Below, one piece after another: positions 25,819-34,519 of a stretch of 44,046 bases of DNA (within the stretch, counting starts at the first letter, position 1; each line of letters begins with the position of its first letter). The translations under genes and the position numbers were made by a program. Origin of the DNA: Spirochaetota bacterium. Lineage in GTDB: Bacteria > Spirochaetota > UBA4802 > JAFGJZ01. The stretch covers positions 1 to 44,046 of the forward strand of contig JAQIBV010000052.1 in NCBI GenBank assembly GCA_027858855.1, in the 5' to 3' direction. The notes under the pieces were generated by a model. The model saw only the letters and a program-made list of their open reading frames with translations, was not told the origin of the DNA and made no database searches.

Positions 25819-26913
25819 TTACAAATGTTCAACAATTTTTTTAGATATTTCATCCAGTGGTAGAATATTTTTCACAGCACCCATTTCAATAGCAACACGA
25901 TTCATGCCGAAAACCACCGAGGTTTCCTGGTCCTGAGCAATTGTGTAACTTCCTTTCTGAGCCAGCTCTGTAATACCCAGAGCTCCATCCTTACCCATAC
26001 CGGTCATTATTACCGCAGTGACCTCACTAGAATAAAAACGCGCGATAGAACGGAACAGAACATCTATAGAAGGCCGGTGCCCAGAAACCTTCTCTCCACT
26101 GTTTAAAGCCAGATAATCATCACCATTTCGCTGATAAAGCTCAACGTGAGAATGTCCGGGTGCGATATAGGCCCAGCCATCCCGAAGTTGATCACCATCT
26201 TCAGCTTCTTTAACCGTCAACATGGAGATAGAATCGAGACGCTCGGCAAAGGCCTTTGTAAATCCCGGAGGCATATGCTGAACGACAACTATCGGACAAG
26301 CAAAATTAGCCGGCAAATTTTTAAATAATTTTATTAAAGCAGAAGGCCCTCCGGTAGAAGTGCCAATGGCAACAATCCTTTTTTTTGAGTGAAGATATGC
26401 ATCATCAACTATCTCAGTTAGCCGCTTATCTTCAGTTGTCTCAAAAGGCCGATCATTCGCAGGGCCGGGTAATACAACTCTCTCTTTGGGCGATGCTGCT
26501 GAGTAATTGATCTCAGCATGTGCGAAAGCCTTTACCTTCTGAATAAGCTGTTCCGATATCTCATCGAAACTCATCTGCACCATTGCCTGGGGCTTTGGCA
26601 CAAAATCTGCGGCACCATATTCAAGAGCTTTAAAAGTCGCTTCGGCACCAAACTGTGTTAATGAACTGAGCATTATGACCGGCTTCGCATTCTTATCCAT
26701 TATTTCGCGAAGAGCCTCGAGCCCATCCATAATTGGCATCTCTATATCCATCGTAATAACATCAGGATATAGAACAAAACTTTTAAAGATAGCTGTCTTA
26801 CCGTTATTCGCGGTACCGACTACCTCAATTTCCGGATCTTTTTCCAGAGCATCTGAGATTATTCTGCGTACCAAAGCCGAATCATCGACAACCAGTACAC
26901 GAATTTTATCCAT
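25819..26913 (-). CDS. cheB: Chemotaxis protein-glutamate methylesterase CheB
   Basis: 364 aa. A receiver domain (phospho-acceptor Asp56, VITMDIEMPIMDGLEAL) and linker are followed by the methylesterase. The catalytic triad is Ser186 (IGTSTGGPSAL), His213 (VVQHMPPGF) and Asp309 (MTGMGKDG). It removes methyl groups from receptors for adaptation. Its ATG overlaps the cheA stop by 8 nt (ATGGATAA). The methyltransferase CheR and receptor genes are not in this window. Confidence 0.95.
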   Translation of the reverse strand: MDKIRVLVVDDSALVRRIISDALEKDPEIEVVGTANNGKTAIFKSFVLYPDVITMDIEMPIMDGLEALREIMDKNAKPVIMLSSLTQFGAEATFKALEYGAADFVPKPQAMVQMSFDEISEQLIQKVKAFAHAEINYSAASPKERVVLPGPANDRPFETTEDKRLTEIVDDAYLHSKKRIVAIGTSTGGPSALIKLFKNLPANFACPIVVVQHMPPGFTKAFAERLDSISMLTVKEAEDGDQLRDGWAYIAPGHSHVELYQRNGDDYLALNSGEKVSGHRPSIDVLFRSIARFYSSEVTAVIMTGMGKDGALGITELAQKGSYTIAQDQETSVVFGMNRVAIEMGAVKNILPLDEISKKIVEHL

Positions 26914-29900
26914 TATCCCTCAGATTATCCACTAAAATTCGCAAAGATTTGACATCGGGAAGTATCATAAGATGTCCGACAATTCTGTCGTCTTCATAAT
27001 AAAACTCGGTATCCATAGTCAACGCGTAATCCTTTTCAACATCATACTGTTCATCAGCAATAATCTTGATTGCTTTTTCAAGTTCATCATGCACAAGGCT
27101 TGGAACCTGTGACAGTATTGAAAGACCTGTTCTTTCAGAAAAAGCGTTAATCACAGAAGAACCGGTAATATTAGTAATCTCTTTTAAAGCAGATATTCCG
27201 TCTTCATTCAACTCCATAGTTTTATCTGTTTCGATGGAGTAAAGATCGTCTACAAGAGAAAAGGCAGAAGCTTCCGGCAAATTAAAAATAACCGTTCCCG
27301 AAATATCACCTATAAGTGGCATATAAACTGAGACATATCTGTCTTTTGCGTATTCACCGCTTTCCATTATTTTTTCAGCCGGAACCAGACGAACATCAGG
27401 TATCGCCATATCAACACGTTTGGATATTATTTTAGATAAGGACTCGGCTGCCTGTGTTATTCCCACATTGGCCAGCAGTTTTATTTTTGCCAAATCATTT
27501 TCGTTGAGTGCAAGCTGTCTTTTTATATGTTCATCAGGGTCACCCATAGAAACTGTCGATTTAACATTAGAATTCAATTCAGACTTAAAGCTTTTCAGAG
27601 CCTCTTTTACCTTCTCGTCTGCATCATCAAGTTGATGTCCAGTTACCGGTTGAGTCTCATCTTTATAGATATCTACAGCCTCAAGCGAAGAGGTAATATC
27701 TTCGGCAGTAACAGCACTATCCTCTTCAGTAGATTGATCAATCTCAGAAGTACCTGAAGCTTCTTCATTCGATTCGGCTTTATCTATTTCAGCCGTAGGC
27801 TCAACAGAATCCTGTGAAACTACATCGGAACTGATTTTGTCATCTTCATTAGTAGTTATATCAAATACAGGTTTTTCACTTCCGGGTAATACCCCATCCC
27901 TATTACCAGAATCAAGTGAGACAAGCGGTTCGATCTGTTTATCTGCTTTTGTCTCGGTTGTTTCTTTTAAAAGAGAGGTTGTAATATCAGAGCGGTACGC
28001 CTCTTCATCCGGTAATTTTGAAGCCCTATCATAACGGCCCCCTGTCTCTCCAGACTCATCCTGAACCGGCAGCGAAAACTCACTTTTCTCTGCGACTACA
28101 TCCGAATCACTATCAAGCTCAAGCGCCTTCATGTTGTGATAATCGTCTTCCTGTTTTTTTATTAAAGCAAGCTTCTCCTCAGGAGACATCTTTTCCTGTT
28201 CGTTAATCACTTTATTTATCATGGAGGCAATATCAAGAATCAGGGCAATACTTCCATCACCAAGGATAGAAGCACCGGCAAGCCCCTCAACAGTCCGGAA
28301 ATTTGTTTCCAGTGATTTAATAACGATTTCGAGTTTACCTTCAAGAGCATCGACAATAAGACCAATTTTACGACTACTATAACCCACAACGATAACCGGA
28401 ATATCATCCTCGTTCTGAAAATTCAGAGGTACTCCAACAAACTGGCTCAAACGGACAAGCGAGAGTATCTCACCACGCAGGTTAATAACCTCATGCCCCT
28501 CAATTGTAGTTATATCTTTATGGCTGATATTTATTGTTTCAATGACATCAGTAAGAGGTATAGCATAGGTCTCATCTTTTACAGAAACCATAATCGCAGG
28601 AATAATCGCAAGAGTCAGAGGAAAGGCCATAATAAAGCGTGTTCCCATACCCTGCTCACTCTCAATGGTTATATTTCCACCCATCTCCTGAACAACTTCA
28701 CGGACAACGTTCATTCCGACTCCACGGCCGGATACATCAGTTACCGTTTTAGCGGTCGAAAAGCCGGGATGAAAGATAAAGTTATAGATTTCAGTATGAT
28801 CGAGGTTACCAACCTGGTCGGAGGTAACAAGCCCCTTCTCTACAGCCTTGTTACGGATCACTTCAACATCAAGACCACGCCCATCATCAATAACCTCTAC
28901 GAAGATCTGGTTCCCCCCCTGATGCGCACTAAGTGTAACCGTTGCAACGTCAGACTTCTTAAGGGCTTTTCTCTCTTCAGGCGTCTCTATACCATGATCT
29001 ATACTGTTGCGGATCATGTGCATCAAAGGCTCTCCTATTACATCGATTACCTTTTTATCAAGCTCTGTATCCTCTCCACGTGTTACAAGCTGTACACTCT
29101 TTCCGCACTCTTTTGAAACATCACGGATAAGACGGTGAAAACGGGTGAAAACCTGACCAATAGGCACCATCCGTGTCTTCATTATTCCACTTTGAAGATC
29201 CTTTGCAATACGGGCCATCTGTTCAATGCGGTTCTTGAACTCATTGGTAACATTTTTGCCAAGTTGCATCTTCTTTAAATCTTCATATAATCGAAAGAAG
29301 CCGGAATTAGCAATAACCAGCTCCCCTACGTTGTTAAGAAGATCATCCAGCTTATCGACTGAAACCTTAACCGTACGCAAAATGGGGGCATTTCGACTAA
29401 CACTGGCCGTCCGTCGCTCAGTCGAACCGGCAGACTGCTGAGTACCAGAAGAAAACATTCGCTCATCTTCAGAATCAAATTCAGAATCGTCCTCTTCGGT
29501 ATATTCAACCTTCTCAACAGGTTGTTGAGGTAGAAAAGCTGCGGGGTGTTCTGCAACAGGCTCGTCCTCTTTTGTCTCAGAGAGAACCTGTTTATCTCCA
29601 AACTTTATGACATATTTGTTTTCACGTTTTTCCATACTGATCTTCAGAACATCAATCTGACTGACCAGATCCACATCACATGCACTTCGGACATCTCGCA
29701 GATCCTCATCTGTAAGAATAATCAGCTTCAATACATCGCGAATAGCCTCATCGGTGAGGTTCTCTTCGTCGGGAATGGTCTTTACGACCTGCGCCATATT
29801 TTTTATATTATTCAATATCAGCTGTGCTTTCACCCACTTCATAGGAGCATCAGGCTCAATAAAAATAGTCAACTCATAACAGCTGAGCCCTTCGTCGACA

Positions 29901-30400
29901 CCACGCTTAAGGTGTCGCTTTTCTTGTCCCGAAAAGGTAGTCTTTGGAACAGAAGCGCGGTCACTCTCCGCAGGCTCATCAGTCTGCTTCTCTTTAGCTT
30001 CAGACATAGAACTGCTCTGTCCCTGCATGTCACCTATTTCCGCGATTATTCCACTCAAATCGACAATCGGCTCTTCACCCTGAGACACCTTGCCGATAAC
30101 AAGATTTATATGGTCAAAACATTTAAAAAGCAGATCGACCATTTCGGGTGTGATGTGCATTGTTTTATCACGAACACCCTGCAAAAGGTTTTCCATTTTA
30201 TGTGCGAGCTCACTAAGATCCATAAGACCCACAAAACCCGCTGAGCTTTTAAGGGAGTGAGCAGCTCTGAAAATATTATTAATTGTATCTTCGTCATCAG
30301 GAGCCTGCTCAAGCTCAAGTAAATTCTTGTTAAGCTCCTGCAGCTGATCATCAGCTTCTTCTAAAAATATATCCTGATATTCACCCAAAGAATACGCCAT
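26906..30400 (-). CDS. cheA: Chemotaxis kinase CheA fused to a CheC-like phosphatase domain
   Basis: 1164 aa, far longer than ordinary CheA. Order: Hpt domain with phospho-His48 (FRAAHSLKSSAGF); P2-like segment (about 172-275); dimerisation (about 342-410); ATPase with HMIRNSIDHG, DDGRGLD and GRGVGM (about 440-595); CheW-like domain (about 597-735). A Ser/Asp/Glu-rich linker (about 740-965) follows, then a CheC-type domain (966-1164). In that domain the second phosphatase motif is intact (S1070, E1074, N1077, then 22 residues to P1100). The first keeps N-x22-P but has Leu where Glu should be. So one protein carries a kinase and a likely CheY-P phosphatase. GGAG precedes the ATG; the gene is coupled to cheB and lies 12 nt after cheW. 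Confidence 0.93.
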   Translation of the reverse strand: MAYSLGEYQDIFLEEADDQLQELNKNLLELEQAPDDEDTINNIFRAAHSLKSSAGFVGLMDLSELAHKMENLLQGVRDKTMHITPEMVDLLFKCFDHINLVIGKVSQGEEPIVDLSGIIAEIGDMQGQSSSMSEAKEKQTDEPAESDRASVPKTTFSGQEKRHLKRGVDEGLSCYELTIFIEPDAPMKWVKAQLILNNIKNMAQVVKTIPDEENLTDEAIRDVLKLIILTDEDLRDVRSACDVDLVSQIDVLKISMEKRENKYVIKFGDKQVLSETKEDEPVAEHPAAFLPQQPVEKVEYTEEDDSEFDSEDERMFSSGTQQSAGSTERRTASVSRNAPILRTVKVSVDKLDDLLNNVGELVIANSGFFRLYEDLKKMQLGKNVTNEFKNRIEQMARIAKDLQSGIMKTRMVPIGQVFTRFHRLIRDVSKECGKSVQLVTRGEDTELDKKVIDVIGEPLMHMIRNSIDHGIETPEERKALKKSDVATVTLSAHQGGNQIFVEVIDDGRGLDVEVIRNKAVEKGLVTSDQVGNLDHTEIYNFIFHPGFSTAKTVTDVSGRGVGMNVVREVVQEMGGNITIESEQGMGTRFIMAFPLTLAIIPAIMVSVKDETYAIPLTDVIETINISHKDITTIEGHEVINLRGEILSLVRLSQFVGVPLNFQNEDDIPVIVVGYSSRKIGLIVDALEGKLEIVIKSLETNFRTVEGLAGASILGDGSIALILDIASMINKVINEQEKMSPEEKLALIKKQEDDYHNMKALELDSDSDVVAEKSEFSLPVQDESGETGGRYDRASKLPDEEAYRSDITTSLLKETTETKADKQIEPLVSLDSGNRDGVLPGSEKPVFDITTNEDDKISSDVVSQDSVEPTAEIDKAESNEEASGTSEIDQSTEEDSAVTAEDITSSLEAVDIYKDETQPVTGHQLDDADEKVKEALKSFKSELNSNVKSTVSMGDPDEHIKRQLALNENDLAKIKLLANVGITQAAESLSKIISKRVDMAIPDVRLVPAEKIMESGEYAKDRYVSVYMPLIGDISGTVIFNLPEASAFSLVDDLYSIETDKTMELNEDGISALKEITNITGSSVINAFSERTGLSILSQVPSLVHDELEKAIKIIADEQYDVEKDYALTMDTEFYYEDDRIVGHLMILPDVKSLRILVDNLRDNG

Positions 30401-30412
30401 AATCTTACTCCG

Positions 30413-31000
30413 TTATGATTTTTTCTGATCAGCTGTCAGCACTTGAAGACTCTTCTTCTCTTCGATCTCCTGATCGGTGTAGAGTACATTATGAAGATTC
30501 AGAATTACAACCAGACGGTCTTTAAGACGACCAACACCGGCAATAAACTCTTCAGAGACACCGTCAATGAAAACTGTAGGAGGATCAACGTTGGAATCCT
30601 TAATACGAATAACAGATGATACATTATCAACAAGCAACCCTATCTGTTTGGTCTCTGACTCGATAACGATTATCCGGCTCATCTCTGTCATCTTTGCAGC
30701 CGGAAAACCGAAGCGAACTCGAACGTCAACAACCGGTATAACATTACCGCGCAAATTTATTACTCCTTTGATAAAGAAGGGACAGTTCGGGAGACGTGTT
30801 ATCTGCGGAATACGCAATATTTCATGAACCGACAGGATATCAACACCATAATCAACATCTTCGAGCATGAAGCTGACAAGCTGAACTATCTGCCCTTCAG
30901 ATACCTCTTCACCATCATCGGTTTTAATAGTACCATCGCCGATTTTGTTCATCTGCAGATTCACATCTTCCTGCTTTTTTTCTAATTCGCTAATTTCCAT
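30413..31000 (-). CDS. cheW: Chemotaxis adaptor CheW
   Basis: 195 aa. A charged N-terminal extension (about 1-38) precedes the CheW beta-barrel domain: QLVSFMLEDVDYGVDILSV, NCPFFIKGVINLRGNVIPVV and LLVDNVSSVIRI are typical. It couples receptors to CheA. First gene of the cheW-cheA-cheB run. It follows zapA after a 121-nt gap, which may hold its promoter. Confidence 0.93.
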   Translation of the reverse strand: MEISELEKKQEDVNLQMNKIGDGTIKTDDGEEVSEGQIVQLVSFMLEDVDYGVDILSVHEILRIPQITRLPNCPFFIKGVINLRGNVIPVVDVRVRFGFPAAKMTEMSRIIVIESETKQIGLLVDNVSSVIRIKDSNVDPPTVFIDGVSEEFIAGVGRLKDRLVVILNLHNVLYTDQEIEEKKSLQVLTADQKKS

Positions 31001-31121
31001 CGGTTTTTCCTGTATTTTGTATTCTGATTATAAAAATTACACTAAACTACATTAATAGCTCAGTTTCAATAAATTGTCAAAAAGAATATTTTTGTATGCC
31101 GTACTCACAAGGAAGATGAGA

Positions 31122-31436
31122 TTATCCCTTTGGTTTATCAAGTATATCTCCGATAAGCCCCTCTTCAAGCATCGAAATTAGAGCCGAGGCACGTTTGGTA
31201 ATATCATCGCTATTTGTAGTATCGATACGTTTCAGCTGATGGTACTCATCAGCAATGTTGAGAGCCGCAAGAACTGCTATCTGCAGTAAATTGGGGGATT
31301 TCATGTTTGCACTGACTTCTTCCATTTTGTTATCTACATATCGCGCAAGACCGTCTATATACTCAGGGGGTGCGTCCCCCTGAATATTAAACGTATTTCC
31401 AAAAATAGTTACATTAACTTTTGAGATCTCTTTCAT
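31122..31436 (-). CDS. zapA: Cell division protein ZapA
   Basis: 104 aa. The family pattern is clear: VNVTIFGNTFNIQGDAPPEY, followed by the N-terminal domain helix YVDNKMEEV and LLQIAVLAALNIADEYHQL before a helical tail. ZapA crosslinks FtsZ filaments at the division site. It lies 44 nt downstream of the acidic coiled-coil gene, a likely partner. Start ATG at 31436. Confidence 0.85.
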   Translation of the reverse strand: MKEISKVNVTIFGNTFNIQGDAPPEYIDGLARYVDNKMEEVSANMKSPNLLQIAVLAALNIADEYHQLKRIDTTNSDDITKRASALISMLEEGLIGDILDKPKG

Positions 31437-31480
31437 AGCCTACAACCTATTGCCCGAACGACCAAAATACGTTGACTCAG

Positions 31481-32440
31481 TTACTTATCATCCTCTTCAA
31501 CAATAATAAAATCGTCATCGTCATCATCATCAAGAATATCGTCATCCGATTCGTCAATTATTATCTCGTCGTCATCGTCGTCATCAAGGATTATTTCATC
31601 ATCATCCTCGTCATCAAGAAGTATGATATCATCCTCATCTTCATCTTCATCCATACTTTTGTCGCCATCTTCATCCTGACTGATAAAATCACCATCATCT
31701 GATTCATCATCATCAGCATAAACATCGACCTCTTCACTATCGTCATCAATAATCACTATATCATCATCGTCATCTGAAGCATCAGAGCTTTCTTCATCGA
31801 CAAAACCCTCATCTTCATCATCAAGCAACAGATCTTCATCACCAAGATCGAGCTCTTCAGAATCATCCTCATCTTCAAGAATCAGATCATCTTCATCATC
31901 CAGAATGGTGTCGTCACTGTCAAAATCATCATCTTCATCCTCAATAACAAGATCATCACCCTCATCCTCAATAATGAGCTCTTCGGATTCATCTTCTATA
32001 GTTACATCGTCGTCATCATCATCCAGCATTACATCATCAACGACCGGTTCTTCAAAATCATCTTCCGTAACAGCTGGTGCAGCTGTTGCGGCTGTAGCAG
32101 CAGCTGCCGGACGTGCCGCGGGACGTGCATCACCAGAAGGAATCGAACCACCCGCCTGAAGCATATCCATCTTGTCAAGGAGAGCAATAATCCGTTGCTC
32201 AAGCTGATCTTCCTTATCACGCAGAGTGGTCAATTCACGAGTGGAAGCATCCAGCTCTTTTTGAATCTGGGAGATCAATTGCTCTTTCTCTTCAAGAGAC
32301 AGCTTAACTTCTTCAGCATCAGCCTTCAGTATATCATTATCACTCTCAAGTTTTGAGTTTTCAGACCGTAAATCACCAATAAGTTGTAGCGCCTTAATTA
32401 CCCTGCTCTCTAACTCCTCAAGCTGTTGCATTGATACCAT
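31481..32440 (-). CDS. Coiled-coil protein with a giant Asp/Glu-rich tail
   Basis: 319 aa in three parts. Residues 1-95 form a regular coiled coil (QLEELESRVIKALQLIGDLR, EEKEQLISQIQKELDAS), ZapB-like in character. Residues 96-122 are an Ala/Pro-rich hinge. Residues 123-319 are overwhelmingly Asp and Glu, broken by aliphatic pairs in short units such as DDDDDDEIIIDE and DDEIILDDD. The encoding DNA is correspondingly GAT/GAA-rich. GGAGG lies about 7 nt before the ATG. Its position directly upstream of zapA suggests a division or nucleoid-associated role, but this is inference. The C-terminus (FIIVEEDDK) is complete. Confidence 0.75.
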   Translation of the reverse strand: MVSMQQLEELESRVIKALQLIGDLRSENSKLESDNDILKADAEEVKLSLEEKEQLISQIQKELDASTRELTTLRDKEDQLEQRIIALLDKMDMLQAGGSIPSGDARPAARPAAAATAATAAPAVTEDDFEEPVVDDVMLDDDDDDVTIEDESEELIIEDEGDDLVIEDEDDDFDSDDTILDDEDDLILEDEDDSEELDLGDEDLLLDDEDEGFVDEESSDASDDDDDIVIIDDDSEEVDVYADDDESDDGDFISQDEDGDKSMDEDEDEDDIILLDDEDDDEIILDDDDDDEIIIDESDDDILDDDDDDDFIIVEEDDK

Positions 32441-32945
32441 AGAATACCTCCCACATGACCCTTTATTATTAATCCAGATTTTTCTTTTTTTCTTATTCTT
32501 AATTATTTATGAGCACTAAAAACCTGCGTTTTCTTTAATTACCGCCAAAGAAATCGAAGTAATAATTAGAAATTACACATATAAGGAAACATCCCTAATC
32601 AGTTTTCAGAAGTTCCTTTATTATTAAGAACAGAACACTTTAATTCTATACATATAATCGACACATTTCACCTTTTTTTCAACTAAAGCAAGCACTTTAT
32701 GTAACGATTTATCTTCGAACAACTATCTCAGCAATTTTTTAAAAAAATTTTTCAAATAAGAGCCGCTTTCCAAAAATACTTCATCAAGACTGTCAATAAT
32801 AACTCCTTAAATCAGAATCTTACGAGTTCCCAGACATCATAAGCCTTCTATAATTACGATACCACGAAAAAGTATTAATTACAATATCTTAAGGGCTATT
32901 TGAAAGTTGTCTGATTAAAAAGATAGGCTACTCTCCGGGCACACA
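32441..32945. other. 505-bp AT-rich intergenic region
   Basis: Lies between the putative outer-membrane protein gene and the acidic-protein gene, both on the minus strand. It should contain the promoter of the acidic-protein/zapA unit near 32460-32560. It contains an A/T palindrome around 32736-32757 (AATTTTTTAAAAAAATT). No frame of protein character, tRNA or strong terminator was seen. Confidence 0.4.
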
Positions 32946-33827
32946 CTAAAACACAACCCCCAAGGAACAGATAACCATTGTCAAAGGAAAACCGGAAGCC
33001 CCAGTAAGCCTCTGCTGAAGCTCGGCCGACACATAAAAAAAATCATTGAAATAATACCCAGCACCCCCCTTTAACAGCAGCATCGGAGAAAAGCCCTGAT
33101 ATGGCATCCCCTCTTCGCTTTTCCTTGTCGAATAGGGTGAAGAGTATTCAAGTTGCAATCCGGGGACAAATTTTCCTGCCAGAAATCGGACTTCAACACT
33201 AAATCCGCCCCAATCATTTGCGCGGGAATCCGGCGCAAAGAAGGTATCATCTTCAAAGGGATTCAGACCGAAAATTGTGGTCCAGGTTTTACGATTAGTC
33301 ATATTAAATCTTAAAGGATCAAAAAAATCAGACTCCTGTCGTGACATAAACTGATGAAAAAGTTCACCCGTCAGCGAAAACCGCTCTGTTGAAAAAACGG
33401 ACTGAATTGAAGGACGCAGGCTCCAGACTCCGGTATTGAAGTTAAACTGACTTTTTTTATTATATAGACTCTCAGAAAACGGAATATTCATGTCAACAGA
33501 CATATAAAACAGGGAATGGCCTAAATTACCCAGATAGTTTTCAACTCCCAGTATAACATCTCCCGACAATAATTGGTCTTCATCACTATAAAGCGGATAG
33601 TTAACCCTGATCACTGTTCGGTCGCTGATGGAGGCAGCTGAAACAGATCGAACAGACAGACCCGTCTTTTTAGCCGCAAGAAAATAGGGGGAAAGTTGAA
33701 AATCATTAAGTTGCACCCCTCTTGTGCCGGGGGCACTTTGAAACGCAAAAAGAGGAGTGATATACAAAAAAAGCACCGTATAGACGGTGCTTTTTATTAT
33801 CCGGATAATTACAGGCTTTTTAGCCAT
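32946..33827 (-). CDS. Putative outer-membrane beta-barrel protein
   Basis: 293 aa. A signal peptide (about 1-29: basic start, then VYTVLFLYITPLFAFQ) is followed by alternating polar and aromatic stretches rich in Phe, Tyr, Ser and Gly that end in a terminal Phe (SLGVVF), as in barrel proteins. The family was not recognised. The ATG overlaps the rplT stop by 8 nt (ATGGCTAA) and has no clear ribosome site, so translation likely depends on ribosomes finishing rplT. The rplT terminator (33766-33795) lies within its signal-peptide codons, so full transcription requires read-through. Confidence 0.65.
   Translation of the reverse strand: MAKKPVIIRIIKSTVYTVLFLYITPLFAFQSAPGTRGVQLNDFQLSPYFLAAKKTGLSVRSVSAASISDRTVIRVNYPLYSDEDQLLSGDVILGVENYLGNLGHSLFYMSVDMNIPFSESLYNKKSQFNFNTGVWSLRPSIQSVFSTERFSLTGELFHQFMSRQESDFFDPLRFNMTNRKTWTTIFGLNPFEDDTFFAPDSRANDWGGFSVEVRFLAGKFVPGLQLEYSSPYSTRKSEEGMPYQGFSPMLLLKGGAGYYFNDFFYVSAELQQRLTGASGFPLTMVICSLGVVF
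33766..33795 (-). terminator. Intrinsic terminator of the infC-rpmI-rplT operon, inside a gene
   Basis: Stem AAAAAGCACCGT / ACGGTGCTTTTT with loop ATAG (33768-33779 and 33784-33795). On the minus strand it runs into seven T (complement of 33766-33772). The perfect 12-bp stem and T-tract lie 25 nt past the rplT stop codon. It falls in codons roughly 11-21 of the downstream protein's frame. Confidence 0.85.
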
Positions 33828-34167
33828 TAAGTTGCTTTACAACAGCTTCAAAAGCATTAAAATCACACACGGCAAGATCAGCCAGCATTTTTCTGTTCAA
33901 AGAAACCTGTGCTTTCTTCATATCATTCATCAATTTGCTATAGGTAGTTCCGCATAAGCGCGCTGCTGCGTTAATACGCATTATCCACAACGAGCGCATA
34001 TCTCTTTTTCGTGTACGTCGATGAGTATACGAGTTGGTCAATGCTCTTCGACGTGCATCTTTCGCTGTTCTGAAAAGTACAGATCGTGCACCACGAAAAC
34101 CCTTTACTGCTTTAAATATCTTTCGTTGTTTCTTCTTGTGGATCGTTCCACTTTTTGCTCTTGGCAT
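33820..34167 (-). CDS. rplT: 50S ribosomal protein L20
   Basis: 115 aa of normal length, highly basic, with the typical MPRAKSGTIHKKKQRKIFKA start and the conserved TNSYTHRRTRKRDMRSLWI and RINAAARLCG segments. It assembles early on 23S rRNA and in many bacteria represses its own operon. GAGG lies 8 nt before the ATG. Last ribosomal gene of infC-rpmI-rplT. Confidence 0.96.
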   Translation of the reverse strand: MPRAKSGTIHKKKQRKIFKAVKGFRGARSVLFRTAKDARRRALTNSYTHRRTRKRDMRSLWIMRINAAARLCGTTYSKLMNDMKKAQVSLNRKMLADLAVCDFNAFEAVVKQLNG

Positions 34168-34292
34168 TGTTACTTCCTCTTCTTACTTATAGGCTACAGA
34201 GTTTAACGGGGAGGTTATGGCAGAACCTGCTTCTATCCGCGTTTCACTTCTGCTGGCGCGCCCCCCCCCCAACGGGGAAACGCAATGTACAC
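34168..34292 (-). promoter_or_regulatory. Structured rpmI-rplT spacer with a ten-base homopolymer
   Basis: A 125-nt spacer, unusually long inside this operon. It contains ten C (34261-34270, ten G in the transcript) and outer complementary arms GCGTTTC / GAAACGC (34239-34245 and 34277-34283) enclosing a CCCC-AAC-GGGG pairing. It may be a regulatory RNA structure for L20-type autoregulation; the homopolymer length could vary. Confidence 0.4.
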
Positions 34293-34490
34293 TTATGCGT
34301 ACGGCAACATTCTTCTGATGCGTTTAACATCCGATTCAGATGATACTGTTGTTCCTCTTAAATTCCGCTTACGCTGCGGAGACTTACATTCGAGCATGTG
34401 ATTGGCAAAAGCCTTCGCCCGTTTGATCTTTCCGGAGCTTGTAAACTTAAAACGTTTTTTTGCTCCACTGTTGCTTTTCATTTTCGGCAT
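34293..34490 (-). CDS. rpmI: 50S ribosomal protein L35
   Basis: 65 aa, basic, with the standard [20 protein letters not shown] start and the [18 protein letters not shown] segment. It lies 29 nt after infC and is followed by the structured spacer before rplT. AGAGGA is placed 8 nt before the ATG. Confidence 0.95.
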   Translation of the reverse strand: MPKMKSNSGAKKRFKFTSSGKIKRAKAFANHMLECKSPQRKRNLRGTTVSSESDVKRIRRMLPYA

Positions 34491-34519
34491 GGTATAAATC
34501 CTCTACTTTAATTTCTGGG

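Noticed and set aside
28493-29116. Plus-strand 207-codon frame antisense to cheA
   Set aside because: Sits opposite the conserved ATPase and CheW-like domains of CheA; it has no recognisable protein features.
29546-30244. Plus-strand 232-codon frame antisense to cheA
   Set aside because: Opposite the Hpt and P2 regions; the open frame reflects codon bias of the real gene.
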